DNA of 64,000 nt from Protopterus annectens (GCF_019279795.1 NC_056727.1:1211215077-1211279076); one strand, 5' to 3'. Counted from the first letter of the stretch, positions 12,201 to 24,790 are shown. Numbers and translations: made by a program. The notes: a model not told the origin generated them from the sequence alone.

Positions 12201-12850
12201 GTGTTTTGTCTTAAGGGCTTGACAGGTGAGACACTGGTACGCGAGCTTTATGTGTACTGTGTTCTGCAGAGGAAGTATTAGGTGTAGCATGCTTGTGTTT
12301 GGGAGGTCTCTGGTGTTTAAATATGTTTCTGGTGAGGACCTCCACATACGTAAGTATGTGTGATGTGGGTTTGGGTGGAGTAGGAGGTGGTGTGTGCATG
12401 CTGACAACTCGCTCATTGTCATATGTACTGACTTGGTGTATGAGAGAACATGGATTCAAAGTTGCATCTCTCAGAGTGAGCCAGAATATGATGGAAACAT
12501 TTCCTTAATTTTCTGGCTCACTCTGCATCACCATTTCTTTAAGCAAATCATCCAACAACCCCCCAACTGAAGGGTTGTAATTATACATCCATCATTTGCC
12601 AGCTCACCTTCAAACAGATTTCTTTGACACATCTCAGAATCCTACATGCATTCTCCAGCCTCGATATTGGCTTTCTGCTCCCTTTGTCTCAGTCTATTAT
12701 CTCCTCCCTCCATCTGCTTCCCTGTTTCTCCAGGCTAAATCTTCCCCTAGAATGAAAACAGGAACTGCTCATGCAAAATGGGTCCCATTTGCAAGAACGA
12801 CAAGTAGGGGAAGTTCTCTGATGCTCTGGTCAAACTTCCTCTAGTAACAT

Positions 12851-13429
12851 AAATACCAACTCAAGTCTCCTCTGAAAACCTGAAAAACAGGTCAGTGGCC
12901 TAGTGGGATTAACATGGTCAACAAAGGATAAATAACAAAACTGGTTTGGATTCCCTATATGCCAGGTAACTCACTTCAAGACTGTTCTATACTTTTCAGT
13001 GAGTGGTAGCCTAAAGGGTTTAGCTCTATTTCAAGGGGTAAATCCCACACTTCTGCAGGGAGGATTAGTGTAGCTTCCTACTTATTTATCACACTGCTGC
13101 AGAACTAGGCTTTGGATCCTTTTCCTTAAATGCTGGCAGAGCTACCATAAAACCTTTCAGGTTTGTTAACTGGTCTCCAGGCTTCCACTGAAATTGGCCA
13201 ATGCCCAGCCTAATTTTATCAATTACAACTTGTCAGCCACATTTCACACTGGTGCAAGTCTCCTAACATTGCAGCCCAATCCAAGTGTGTGACTTTTACA
13301 TCAGGACATGCATGAGGGATGGACAGGATCTCTGGAGTGTGTTTTATCAGAAATCTACCAATTCTACTCATTTTTATGGCACAAATAAGAGGGGTTTGGT
13401 GCTCCAAAAGGGTTTTCCTAGGTTCCATA
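12851..13429. other. Unassigned sequence
   Basis: No recognised element. It might include the far 5' region of CR1-1 or an unrelated old repeat. A 69-codon minus-strand frame at 13219-13428 has no known motif. Confidence 0.35.
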
Positions 13430-13524
13430 GGTTCATAGGTAGGTACTAGGCTATTGGCCCTAGGGCCTAAATAAGCCTAGCCAAAAGGTAGCCTGGCTTT
13501 CGCCACCCAAGAAAATTATTTTCC
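13430..13524 (-). mobile_element. CR1 3'-end scrap
   Basis: Contains TAGGTTCATAGGTAGG, ACTAGGCTATTGGCCCTAGG and AAGCCTAGCCAAAAGG, the same 3' tail as CR1-4 at 37540 in the same orientation. Only about 95 bp remain, a typical severe 5' truncation. Confidence 0.8.
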
Positions 13525-14832
13525 TGTGCCAAGATTCCTAAGATGCCATTTGGTCCTTCTCATGTGCAACTTGGTAATGGTGGCTGGCATAAAGCCCAGA
13601 AGTCAAGATATCTTGCATTGTCAGTGTGAATTTCTCTCTTTCCTCATCATTTGTTGCATCAATTGGCTATTCTCCAATAAGTACACAGTCTTGAAAGTTG
13701 CAAAATGGCTTTAAACAATTTCTTTGAGGAAATTGGGTTACATTTCCCCCTTATTCCTGGTGATCTGCAAAATGTAAACATATCCAGGGTTAATCAAATC
13801 CTTGACTTTGCCTGATCCAGGCCCCAGAATAGTGAAAGTAATCATCCATATAATAGTCACTATGGATTCCCTGGATATGGGGGGGGGGGTGAAAACTGTC
13901 GCCAATGTATGTGGTAAAGATTCTGAGAGTACAATATAGTCAAAAAGAGCAAACAGGTAAATGGCAGTGCATCTGTCCAATTACAAATGTAAGGTACTTG
14001 ATTTTTTTTTAGAACTGGAACATGCATTCTCCTGCCAAATGTTTCCATCTAAGATGCTCCCATATCAATTACAAATGCAGTTCAACTTTTGCTTTGACAA
14101 AATAGTTTATAATTGCAAGGTTTAGAATTTGCAATCTTTGTTGGGGGGTGTCAAAGAATCTAAAAATAGTGCTGACTGGCAGAGATAAAATCAAAGGTTG
14201 GTCAGTCAGATTACTAAATTGTTAGAACAGTTGAAACAAAGTATTATCTATTTTTATCAGCAATGAATACAGTCCTATGAAAAACCCGAGAGACATGAAA
14301 TGAAGCCTTTATACTGTGAAATGAGAAGACTGCAACAAGTAAACTTATCGGAAGGCAATGCATCTTCCTGGAGAAGCCAGAAGTATGATGACAACACATT
14401 AAAGAAAGACATTGTTCATGCTAGCAGTTTTCTGTAATTTTGTCAAAGACGCTGCAACCAGAAATATCTGTCAATAATGTGAGATGTTCATGAAGATCTT
14501 CAGATGGTACGCCAATAACTTCAAAGCCTGCAGCACGAACTCATGACAATGATTCTGTACAGTTCCCCAAACATATGCTTCAAGCATACAAGAGAGGTAC
14601 ATTACTGATCTCCCCGACTTTACCACCATTAGCCTAAGCTTAGATGCAGCTTAAACTAAGGAGTTTCACTTTTTCCCCACATAGTATCCTTTAGACTAGG
14701 ATATCATGGTGGAAGGATTTTTTTTTATTTATTTTTCACAGAAACCGCATTTAAATATATTGCTACGAACATTTATCTGCAGATGTACTTCGCAGTTCAG
14801 AACAGACTTCAGTTGACTTCACATTTTGAAAA
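13525..14832. other. Unassigned sequence
   Basis: No gene or repeat family recognised. It contains a G-run at 13880-13889 and T-rich stretches. Confidence 0.4.
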
Positions 14833-15042
14833 CATTGGTAGCGTTGTCGCCTCACAGTAAGACGCTGTCCGGTTCGATTTTCAGCTAGAGAGTCTTCTGC
14901 GTGGAGACATGCGTGAATTGGCCTACCTTCGTTGAAGGCTGTGCGTCAGGGCTGGCAACTCTGCACGTAAAAATCAACTACCAATCATTAGCGGACCGGA
15001 GTTCCGCTGTGGCGACCCCTAACCGGGAAATGCCGAAAGACA
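14833..15042 (+). repeat. tRNA-derived SINE with L2-type tail (copy 1)
   Basis: The head has TAGCGTTGTCGCCTCACAG and the B box GGTTCGATT. The body carries GGAGACATGCGTGAATTGGC. The 3' tail contains CGCTGTGGCGACCCCTAACC and GGGAAATGCCGAAAG, a tail type shared by fish L2-group LINEs and their SINEs. A second copy is at 45783-45920. Confidence 0.75.
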
Positions 15043-18000
15043 CAAACGAACATGGTAAGCTCTGGTCTATAGCTGACAAAGTGAATTACATACAAATGTC
15101 AATCAGAATGGAAGTATTATTGTTAAAATTGACAAAAGGGGTTATGGTACACTACAGCTCATATTTATAAAGAGTAGTCCAACTTCTCTTAATTCCTTAC
15201 AAAATTGTTTAAGCTGCGTAAACCACAAAGCAGTCATACATATTTACAATAACAAGAGCAGATACATTTTGCATCCTACCGACAACGGAACAACTTGGTT
15301 CTATTTGACAAACAGAAGTATGTGCCTTACATTGCTAAATACAATCTTATGCTCCATTACAGATTTTACCAAAGCAGCAATACAGTTCGTTGATTTTTTT
15401 TTTAAAGAGGCAGAGACTTGGGGGTATTAAGTAATAAAGATTTACAGAGATTTTAATTTCCATTTTAACTACATTTTCATGCATTGGGGGTCAACATCAG
15501 ATCTTTACTCTTGAAGTGTCTGCACTTCTGTTTGTACCAAATTATTCTGATGTTGAACAACATTACTTACAACATCTGGGTGTTGCTACGACTGCATTAT
15601 TTTGTGCAGGTGTATTCAAAATTATGCTGAATTTTGAGACCACATTTTTTATTTAATTTTTTTTTTGCACATCTTTGGGGGAAATTCGGCAGGGATCTCA
15701 ATTCACTAATAGTAGGCAAACCAAGGCACATACTTAGATGAGTAACTAACAGAGGTCCGTGACAAGAATGTTGAGTCTTGTTACACAATCAGACAGCTGT
15801 GAATAATCATCCTTTAACCTATGGATAATCAGCATCTTCCTCATGTATTAAATCCCCTTCAGTTTAGTGAATTCCCTTCAGAAAAGAAGGGATACAAGCT
15901 GAGAGTCAGATGACATTACTGTTAAGCATGAAATGCCGTCAAACAGATGTTATAGCCCTAGATTTATAAAGAAGTCTTAAAGAAGACAAGCAGGTAAACC
16001 CAAGCAAAGGCACATGTACTGTATGGCTAAACAACAATGTAAATCTAATGAAGAAAGTGTAGTAATCAAATCAAATTTAAAACGTCAGACATTATCCTAA
16101 GGAACAGAAAATATTACAATTGCAGGTTAAAATATATGTTTCCACGAAGGTTGACGTTTCCAGAGAGAAAGATAGATATCTGTGCAGCCTTGTCAGTCTA
16201 CGGTTTTTGCATTTAAACATCTTTTCTCTCACCTTCATTAACAGATGACACATTTATGGAATGTGGGAAAAGCATGCAGTTTAGAAAAGAATCTTCTTCC
16301 CATCTTAACTGATGGTGATGGCATGGTGTGGCCCCAACGTTCAAGGAGTCTTATTTGTTTATTTACATTCTAATGCCCGAGATATTCTGACTGGGCAGAG
16401 TCCAATTTCATCTTAGGCTCAGGGAGAAAAGCTCCCCTAATAGAACAAATGAGAAAATTAATTTTGTGTATAAATCATGCAAATACCACAAAACAATTTA
16501 CAACAATAAGTACAGAATAATGGTAACAGATGGGCAATATAAATTATGGCAAAACAATGAAGATGAATTGGCTTATAAAGAACAAATCAACTCGTGTTCA
16601 GTACAGTGAATTACCACATTTATATATTACATACACAGATGAAGGAAAATGTATTTCAGGAGAAGAAAAAGAACACAAGACAGAGTGTGCATACAGATAA
16701 GCGGTAGATATGAAGCTGGAAAGGTGAGATGCTAGTAAACAGAGAGAACACAAAGAGGAAAGATATGGAGAAATGGAGTGAGAAAAACGTGGAAAATGAG
16801 AGGATAGGAATGGAGCTGTGAAATAGAGAATTTGAAACCCAGATTAATCAAGGTAGTATTTTAGATTATGACAGGAGAAAGGGAAGAGCAGAGAGGAGGA
16901 AAGTGCTTCTGTTATATATGATACAGGGAATTTTCCAGAAAGGTTGACTGTATGTGTAATACATTTACTTCATTTTTTTTCCAGCAAGTACAGTTCAGGT
17001 CACATGCTATAGAACTTCTTAATGGTGGAAACAAAGGTAGGTGCTCATTCTCAAGCAGCAATACAGGATCCTTCCTGCACAAAGGGGAACGTCTTACCAC
17101 TAGGAGAAAGGCAGGCAATTCAATCACATGCACAGCAAGGATCATTTGTTCAATTTGTGTTTACCTCAGCAAGCAAATAGTGTGTAGTACTGCTGCGTGT
17201 GGATGTTTTCATTGGTGTAACATGTTAGATCAACCAACTTTCCAAGGACAAAGTAAAATGTTTTTCCGAGAGAGACAGACAGAGCGAGAGAGCGAGAGCG
17301 AGAGAGATAGCTGCACTACACAACATGCATTTTTTTCCTCTGGCCGCTTTGCAGCCCCCATGCAGGCAGACACCCACTATACCACTTAACTATAAATCAT
17401 TTCCAAGGTCACTGTATCTTAAGGAAATTTCACCAACACATATAAATGTGATCTAAAAGTAATAAAGACAAGTGAGTAGCTATAGTCTGAACAAAATAGC
17501 ATTACACATTTTTAATGTCCTTAAACATGGATGTGGAAACCTTTGTTTGGGGGTGTTGCCAAATAAATCTTGACATACCTCTGAAATGTCCAGATTTTTC
17601 ACAGAATGTCCAGATTTTTGCCTCATATTTTGGTTTGTTCCTCACAAAATTTGTGGTTTTCTGAATTTGTGTGGCAAATTAATGAGAACTGAATTCACTA
17701 AATAATGACAGCAGAGTTTCAGACTTCATATCCTTCAGAAAATGCATTGTAATACAAGAGCTTTCAGTCTAGAAATTTCTAAGTTTATAAGAGCAGTATT
17801 TTAAAAATTTCCCTATTTTTTTTTAGGCTTTGTGTCCCATTATTTTTGGCTATGACCAGATTTTTTCTGCCAAGAGGTTGAGAGGTATGAACCTTGATCT
17901 GATACTATCACATGCTGCCTGCTCTACTAGGAAAGAGCAACAACACTGGTGGTGGCTGGTTAATGGGTGATAAACAAACAAAATGTAGATCAATCTGGGT

Positions 18001-21000
18001 ATTGCTCGCAAACAGAGTTTTAGATTTTTAATTCGAAGGGGCTGGGAGCTTATTTCCAGTGCCTATTATACATCAATACATGCATTTATAAAATGGTTTG
18101 CTGCAGTTTTGTTGTATCTGCAGCAGTGAAACATCATGAGATTTTTCACACAGATATTTAAGTAAAATTAAAAATCACAACCCACTTTCTGATTTTTATA
18201 GGGAATAAAACGGATGCTCACTTCCACTGTGCTGAGAATTAACTATGTGAAAAGACAAAGATCTATAAAAGCCAATGATATTTTTTCTTCTCGGTTTTAA
18301 GAGTACATAATACTACTACTTTCAGTAATATAGTAAGACATTTCGCAGCATTCATGACTAATAAGATGTCAGCAGGCAGTGTTACATTTTCCATTCACAG
18401 CTCCCATCTTTAAGACCTCCTTCTACTGTAATGAAAGTCATTTCACCAGTTTACAATCCACTTATTACCTCAGATTAGTCATTTTACCAGTTTATAATCC
18501 ATTTATTATCTTGAGTCACAATGTGTGGAGTAGGAGCCATGCTTCAGTGCTTTTTTTCCATGCCATTCAAAATTTCTGTATTTTGGTATTGAGACATTAC
18601 CACAAAATATGTCCCCATGCCACCCCACCCCCTCTTTCCAGGTGATCTGTACACAAGGTCTGCTAGGTGGCAGCAGGGTCACAAACCAACCCCACCCCCA
18701 TGCAGGGGTGAAGAATTTTGTGGTAGTAAACTGTCAGTTTAAACTTACAGAACAAACCACTGGCAATGATCTGCTGCTGATTTATACAGGGCAATTGTAC
18801 TGGGATGAACAGGGTAGGCTGAAGTGCTGGTGTGATGCATACTTTAAAGATCGAAGTTTGTCAACTTCCATTTCTGGTGCTTGAACTGGTAATCTGATCG
18901 CTTCAAAGCAATAGTCAGTGCACCACATTAACTACACGATAACACAAATGCAGCCACTGGGTAGTACAAGATGAAAAACACAGATGTGCAGTTCTTTGAT
19001 CTAACTGTTGGAAGGCTCTCATTTGTTTCAAACACCCCATCTACAAAATCACAGAGCTTTGATTTCTAAATACTGCAATTTCTACAAAACAAAAGGTCAG
19101 ATGGCGACTCCCTGAATTTATTTAGCATAGCTAGACAAACACTGGTTCAAATTTCACACTGGCAATGCAAGTATCATGCAGGGCTGAGTTTAAGACTGCA
19201 AACAGCCACAAGTTTTAAAACCTCAGAAAAGTGATTTTTATTGTATGTAATTTGCAAACTACTACTACTGCTATACCACAAAACACCCAATTAACTTCAG
19301 TATTAATTTCATTACAAGGTGGTTGTACATTCAGTCTAAAGTCGGCTCTCCCAGTTCTTTGCCCACCTTGTGCTTAGGCCAATCTCTCCCTCTCTGTCTC
19401 CCTTTAATCACACTAAATCCAGGTGAAGTGAAGGTGAGGAGGACCATCCTGACATGGAAATGCTCTAGCTGTACAGCACCTAATCACAATCTTACATAGT
19501 TAAATCTTTCTCAATCACCTCCTCCCCTCAACAATATGTCTGTTAATGGACTACGTATAGAGTCATCTATATATAACCACATATGCAAACAGCTACATGC
19601 TGCTATCCAGAAATCCGTGCAAATCCTCTAGGATCAGAGGAAAGTGCTCATAAAAAATGTTCCCAATCTACAGTGCAATGATGAACTTGTGACTTTTCTT
19701 CCCTGGGAAAAAAAAAAAAGCTAAACTGCTAAAAAGCTGATTATGAGTTAATAGGTTTATGGATTAGCAATTGTGAGCTTCCTAGTATGAAATAGGTAGC
19801 CTAGAAATAGGTGTCACTACAAAGAATGTACTATGAACATGCTATTTTTTTTTTTTTTTTGTAAATCGACATCTCCACAACTACACCAAATAAACTCTGA
19901 CAAATCAAGACTCGAATAGTTGGATTAAAAATCAGGATAGCCTGCCCCACACAGCCTATTATTCTCTTGTTCCTCTGTCATCATGGGATGTGCTGCAACT
20001 TCCTTGCTTGCCATCCAAAACATCCTTGTAACATTTAGCTTTATATGGTTAAAACCCACCACTCTCGCTGTTCCTACTTCAGGAGATCAGTTCACTTGCA
20101 TCTGTAACAGCACATCACAAAATTATTGTTTCTTGACAGAACCGAAGACAAACAGAACTTCCCATGTAGTGCTATCTTCTTAATCTGAAAAAAAAAAGTT
20201 TACCTCTATAAATATGCAAGACTGATACAGGGAAGCTATCCTTACTACCAAGAGATGGAGTGGTGAAGCCAAAATCCATTTAAGGCATCCATCAAGTGAC
20301 AACAGATGTAGGAACATATAAAGTAAAAGGACTGCAAACAATTTGTTCAGTGCTACAGGTCATCTGAGGGGTTAACCTGTGGCATCAGATTTAAAAAGTA
20401 CAGCTGTAGCAAACCTCTAACATACTCCTCTAAATACATAACTAGCACAATGACAAGCATGTCTTCTGACGGAGTCTTTCTACAGTATGTTGTAATTCCA
20501 ATTCGTTTTGTGAGCAAGTTACCTGCATTTTCTAAGACTTGAATTTTCAGCAGAGCACTTGATTGGGTCAATATATAATATATGTAGTTTAACAGAACAC
20601 TTAAGCGTGCAAACAAGACTTTCAGCACAAGCAGCATGGAAGCTATGCTTTACTCATCTTTGCAGTGAGCATCAAATGTCAAAGATAAAAACAGTTTTCA
20701 AGCCTTCACTTCTCATGGACACTTTTCTAGCATCATTTCACAATCCCACACAAGAGAAGTCCACTTTCATTAACCAAGTTGTTCTTTTTCCACTAACAAT
20801 GGACATTTTACAAATCTTTTGGTGGGATTCAGAAAGAAATGTATGCAAAGGACAAGTGTATACAAAGGTTTTACAAACATCCCTTTATTTATCAAGGAAA
20901 TACAGGAGATGCATAAAGTGCCCCTAAGTATTTCAGTTGGCTGTCTCAAGGATGCATAACTGACATTCAGGTTGTCAATAATAAGTTCTGATAAACAATT

Positions 21001-21298
21001 CAGAAAAATGGGAATTGTTGCATATTGGTACACGTGTTCTGAAGTGGACTGTATGTGTATTTCTACAGTTCTTCATGGCCGATAATGGTCTTCTGAAGTT
21101 AAAGTAATTCATAGAAGTTGATAATTATATTTCATTTTGCCAAACAGTACTACCTAAATGGGCAATGGAAGTAACAGAGCAACACAAAAGGCATGGCAGG
21201 GAATTACAAATGCCGATGGGCATGATCACACTGCCTCATACTATCACATGTCCATCCCTAACAGACAACAGAAGAGATTACCACAAATGACTTCCTGA
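15043..21298. other. Transposon-poor stretch without recognised genes
   Basis: About 6.2 kb with no coding region I can support. A SINE 3' fragment lies at 16353-16441, a GA-rich run at about 17269-17309, and homopolymers at 19709-19720 and 19845-19860. Several open frames (for example 16952-17389 and 20559-20927) lack motifs or splice context. It could hold conserved non-coding DNA or very old repeats. Confidence 0.4.
16353..16441 (-). repeat. SINE 3' fragment
   Basis: Shares with 2841-3099 and 21299-21391 the order TTTACAT-like tail, a (T/G)ACTGG(G/A) segment, then CCAATTTCA and GGGAGAAAAGCTCC. It is divergent and lacks the tRNA head. Confidence 0.55.
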
Positions 21299-21391
21299 TT
21301 TATTTTATTTATTTTACATTTGTTTACCGGGAAAGTCTGACTGGATATATGTCCATTTTCAGTGGAGGCCCGGGGAAAAAAGCTCCGGAAA
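21299..21391 (-). repeat. SINE 3' fragment next to DIRS-1
   Basis: Contains GTTTACCGGGAAAGTCTGAC, CCATTTTCAGTGGAGGCCCG and GGGGAAAAAAGCTCCGG, matching the 3' half of the SINE at 2841-3099. It stops exactly where DIRS-1 begins, but its other half is not found on the far side of DIRS-1. Confidence 0.65.
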
Positions 21392-21392
21392 A

Positions 21393-21606
21393 AGTACAGT
21401 TGTGTACACCTACCATAAATGTAGATGTTCGAGTGTCTTCACTGTTGCAGTCATAACTGTAGGGTGCTCCTGCCAGCAGGCAGCCCGTGGTCAGCCAGAA
21501 TCCCAAAGTCTGGGTCTGGCGTCGGCTGTACAAGCTAGTACCCTGACATCAGTACGCTCTGGTACATAGCCCTCAGCCGATGCCATCTTCTCCAGCCTTT
21601 CTTGCC
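21393..21606. repeat. DIRS-1 left terminal region with inverted repeat
   Basis: The end begins AGTACAGTTGTGTACACC at 21393. The inverted repeat proper is 21440-21606 and pairs with 26699-26865 with only scattered mismatches. Confidence 0.9.
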
Positions 21607-21711
21607 CTAGATGTCAGAAGTCCCCAATAAAACAAAAATGAATCCAACAAGGAAACACAAATACACCACAAAAAAGAGAAAAAAAGAGGGGATAGGAGGG
21701 AGGGAAACCCC

Positions 21712-21826
21712 GACTGCAACAGTGAAGACACTCGAACATCTACATTTATGGTAGGTGTACACAACTGTACTATGTTCTTCGCGTTTCACTGTTGCAGTCA
21801 TAACTGTAGGGTGGAATCCCAAAGCA
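21712..21826. repeat. DIRS-1 internal complementary region
   Basis: The left part (to CTGTACT at 21771) is the exact complement of the left outer end 21393-21442. The right part (from ATGTTCTTCG at 21772) is the complement of the right outer end 26838-26880 with one mismatch. This juxtaposed copy of both ends is the hallmark of DIRS elements and is thought to template circular DNA during replication. Confidence 0.92.
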
Positions 21827-21829
21827 GTG

Positions 21830-24790
21830 AAAAAGGGGGAGGAGGCTTTAGACAGAAGAAGGGGAGGCAAGAATACCCTGCAAAACAGCAGAGGCAAAGC
21901 CTGCCCCGGTCTTAGAATACAGTGGGAGATTGTAGTGCTTGGAAAAAGTATGCACAGCGTGCAGCTTCCAAGATATCCTTGGTAGGAACTCCTCTTAGGA
22001 AAGCTGTGTGGCAGCTGCTCTAGTAGAATGACTTTTAATGGTACCTGGAAACGGTTTCCCATGATGAGTGTAACAAAATCTGATTCCATAAGCAATCCAT
22101 TTGGAAATAGTTTGTTTAGAAATAGGTTTTCCAAGAGAACTGGAGGCAAAAGAAACAAACAATTGATTAGACTTTCTGAACTCTTTAGTCTTGTCCAGGT
22201 AAAATCGTAACTGTCTGTGTACATCCAATGAATGCAAAATCCTTTCCCCTTTATTTTGAGGATTAGGAAAGAAAGTAGGAAGGTGAATTGTCTGATTTAA
22301 AGCCACTTTCGAAATTACCTTAGGCATGAAAGTAGGATTGGTCCTCAAGGATACTCTATCCTGATGGAAAATAAGGTATGGTTCCACAGCCATGAGAGCT
22401 TGCAACTCTGAGACCCTTCTGGCAGAGGTCCATGCTAATAAAAGAACAGTCTTCCAAGATAAAAACTTAATATCTGAAGATGCAGCAGGCTCAAAAGGAG
22501 GCAAAGTAAGTTTTTCTAAAACATAATTAAGATCCCAGGCAGGAACAGGAGGGGTCCTGGGAGGCCGCAAATTTTTAGCCCCTCTCAAGAATGGTCTCAC
22601 CAAAGGATGAGAAAAAACAGGAGGATCAGAATTGAAATGAGCAGAAATAGCAGAAGCATGAATCTTAATGGAAGAAAAGGAAAGTCCTTTAGATAAAAGA
22701 TCCGAAAGGTAAAGCAAAATAGGAGAGAGATCAGGTACCAGAGGATCCGAGCCTCGGTCCTGCATCCAAATACAAAACCTCTTCCATTTAGAGGCATAGG
22801 ATTTCCTAGTGCTAGGCCGTCTAGCTTCCAGAAGAACATCCAAAACTTGTTTGGGAAGACTAGAGGAAATCAAATTCCTGTGAAGAGCCAAGCTGCCAGG
22901 CAAAGGGTCTTGAGATTGGAATGTAGTAACTGACCCTGATGCTGGGACAGAAGAAAAGGGCTCAGAGGGAGAATCCAAGGAGGCTCCAAGAACAGGTGCT
23001 TTAAAGTTGGGTACCAAAACTGTCAAGGCCAATTTGGAGCAATCAAGATGAGGAACTTGGGCTTGTCCTGTTTTATCTTCAGTAATACCCGAGGTAGTAG
23101 AGGAAGAGGAGGGAAGGCATATCCTGAAAGGCTTCTCCAGCTGAAGGACAGGGCATCCACTTTCCAAGCTGTTTTGTGGAAGGACCTGGTGCAAAAGCGA
23201 GGCAGCTGATAATTGAGATGGGATGCAAACAGATCTATCTGGGGACATCCCCAAACTGCAGTAATCCTGTTGAATAAGTTGGTGTCTAGCATCCATTCGT
23301 GAGGATCTGAAATGTTTCTGCTCAGGCTGTCTGCTAAGAGATTCTGTTCCCCTGGAATGAATTGAGCCTGGAGATGTAGATTCAAATTTAGAGCTGTGTC
23401 CCATAAAGCCATAGCTAGTCTGCAAAGGAGGTACGAGTGAGAACCCCCCTGCTTGTTGATGTACCACATGACCGTGGTGTTGTCTGTGTGAATTAGCAGA
23501 GGCCCTGGTTGCAAAAGATTCTTGACGGCTAGAAGAGCATTTTGAACTGCCAACATTTCCTTCAGATTGATGTGCCAGTGAAGATGGTCCTTTGTCCAGG
23601 TTCCCTGCTGGCAATTGTCTAGAAAGTGTGCTCCCCAAGCATAATCCGAGGCGTCCGTGGTTAGGATTTGAGTAGGTTGAGGTAGACGAAAAGGCTTTCC
23701 TTCGTTTAAAGCACATGCCCTGGACCACCAGAAGAACTCCCTCTGGAGGCAGGGGATCAGAGGAATCAGAATATCCAGATCGTGGTAATGCTGTGACCAT
23801 ACACTTTTCAGATACCATTGAAGCTTTCTCATATGAAGCCTTGCGTTTGGAATCAACAGAATGCAGGAAGCCATGTAACCCAGAGTCTGCAGGAATTTCC
23901 TTGCAGTGATCTGAGATAGAGTTGCCAAGGTGTTGAAAATAGAAGCCAGCTGTGTTTGTTTTTCTGGGGTGAGGAAGGCCCTTTGTAAGGTTGTATTTAA
24001 GAGGGCTCCCAAGAATACCATTTGTTGAGAAGGGATCAAATGTGACTTTGTTGTGTTCACTGAGAATCCCAGTAGGAGGAGAAGACGTTGAACAAAGTCC
24101 AGATGTTGAAGTAGAAGATCTTTGCTGTCTGCCTGAATAAGGCAGTCGTCCAAATAGGGGTAAATCTGGATCCCCTGAAGTCTGCAATAAGCCACTACTG
24201 GTGCCAGGCACTTGGTAAAAACTCTGGGCGCAGTAGATAAACCAAAGGGCAGTACAACAGAGAATTGAAAGTGCCTCGAACCTGCCTTGAACCAGAGGAA
24301 ATTCCTGCGTTCCTGCCTGATGGGAATGTGTAAGTAGGCTTCCTTTAAGTCCAATGTCACCATCCAGGCGTCCTGAGAGAGCATTGGAATTAGTTGCTGC
24401 AGAGTAAGCATCTTGAATTTTGGAATCTCCAAAAAGGTGTTTAACACAGAAAGGTCCAGAATAGGTCTCCATGAGTTTTGTTTTCTTGGAACCAGAAACA
24501 GCCTTGAATAAAAACCTTTTCCCATCTCCGACAGTGGAACAGGTTCTATGGCTCTCATGGCCAGAAGAGCATCCACTTGATTTAATGCCTCTGACCATTG
24601 ATGTTTTGGCAGATCTGGCCAACCGTGAGCCCTTGGCAAAGTATGAAAGTGGAATTTGTAACCTTTTAAAATCACGTCCAATACCCATCTGTCCTGGGTA
24701 ATATGAGTCCAATTTCTGTAAAAAGAGACAGTTTTCCTCCGAGAGGGGCATCCAGGTGAAGAGGTCCTGTAGCCCAACCGAGAGAGTCAT
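21830..24790 (-). pseudogene. DIRS-1 tyrosine recombinase, frameshifted at the C-terminus
   Basis: A 931-codon frame runs 24790-21995. Its last third is a tyrosine recombinase: RRPSTRKSYASKWKRF (core-binding start), then TSARRVSELQAL with the first catalytic Arg near residue 791, and SHSTRAAAT with the His-x-x-Arg box at residues 921-924 (22019-22030). Just after this the frame breaks. The downstream AFLRG block and the HTFSKHYNL segment with the catalytic Tyr are present in other frames (about 21900-21980), so the enzyme is probably dead. In the family it integrates circular cDNA without an integrase. The first two thirds of the frame overlap the whole RT gene and show no known domain. Confidence 0.88.
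23023..24777 (-). CDS. DIRS-1 reverse transcriptase-RNase H
   Basis: An uninterrupted 584-codon frame. The RT fingers and palm are clear: WRPILDLSVLN, VTLDLKEAYLHIPI (catalytic Asp), LPFGLSTAPRVFTK, and YPYLDDCLI with the YLDD box at 24145-24156. RNase H follows with ILTTDASDYAWGAH, the Glu of NLKEMLAVQNALLAV, IHTDNTTVMWYINKQGG and ADSLSR. After RNase H there is a DIRS-typical C-terminal segment (WGCPQIDLFASHLNYQLPRF). No catalytic residue I can check is missing, so this is the best-preserved gene of the window. The start Met is the first in frame; translation could begin differently because the gene overlaps the recombinase frame. It would convert element RNA to cDNA. Confidence 0.92.
   Translation of the reverse strand: MGYRTSSPGCPSRRKTVSFYRNWTHITQDRWVLDVILKGYKFHFHTLPRAHGWPDLPKHQWSEALNQVDALLAMRAIEPVPLSEMGKGFYSRLFLVPRKQNSWRPILDLSVLNTFLEIPKFKMLTLQQLIPMLSQDAWMVTLDLKEAYLHIPIRQERRNFLWFKAGSRHFQFSVVLPFGLSTAPRVFTKCLAPVVAYCRLQGIQIYPYLDDCLIQADSKDLLLQHLDFVQRLLLLLGFSVNTTKSHLIPSQQMVFLGALLNTTLQRAFLTPEKQTQLASIFNTLATLSQITARKFLQTLGYMASCILLIPNARLHMRKLQWYLKSVWSQHYHDLDILIPLIPCLQREFFWWSRACALNEGKPFRLPQPTQILTTDASDYAWGAHFLDNCQQGTWTKDHLHWHINLKEMLAVQNALLAVKNLLQPGPLLIHTDNTTVMWYINKQGGSHSYLLCRLAMALWDTALNLNLHLQAQFIPGEQNLLADSLSRNISDPHEWMLDTNLFNRITAVWGCPQIDLFASHLNYQLPRFCTRSFHKTAWKVDALSFSWRSLSGYAFPPLPLLPRVLLKIKQDKPKFLILIAPNWP

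Larger units (their letters stand above)
8150..12850 (-). mobile_element. CR1-1: CR1-type LINE, nearly full length, split by a MITE
   Basis: Minus-strand CR1. The 3' end on the left has the ACTAGGCTA / GCCTAGCC tail words shared by all CR1 copies here. Moving right: C-terminal domain, reverse transcriptase, APE endonuclease, then ORF1 with an SGNH esterase and possibly an N-terminal Cys-rich segment near 12750-12850. The MITE at 9163-9928 lies in the RT region. Removing it and one target copy gives sequence that lines up with the intact RT of CR1-3, apart from a 9-bp in-frame difference. The 5' limit is uncertain. Confidence 0.85.

Noticed and set aside
14833-14900. Functional tRNA gene
   Set aside because: The tRNA-like head continues into a SINE body with an L2-type tail.
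16952-17389. 145-codon plus-strand frame
   Set aside because: Contains an Arg/Glu run from the GA-rich repeat and no domain; it is probably chance.
21607-22224. 205-codon minus-strand frame as a membrane protein
   Set aside because: It is a shadow frame over the recombinase 3' end, complementary region and terminal repeat of DIRS-1.
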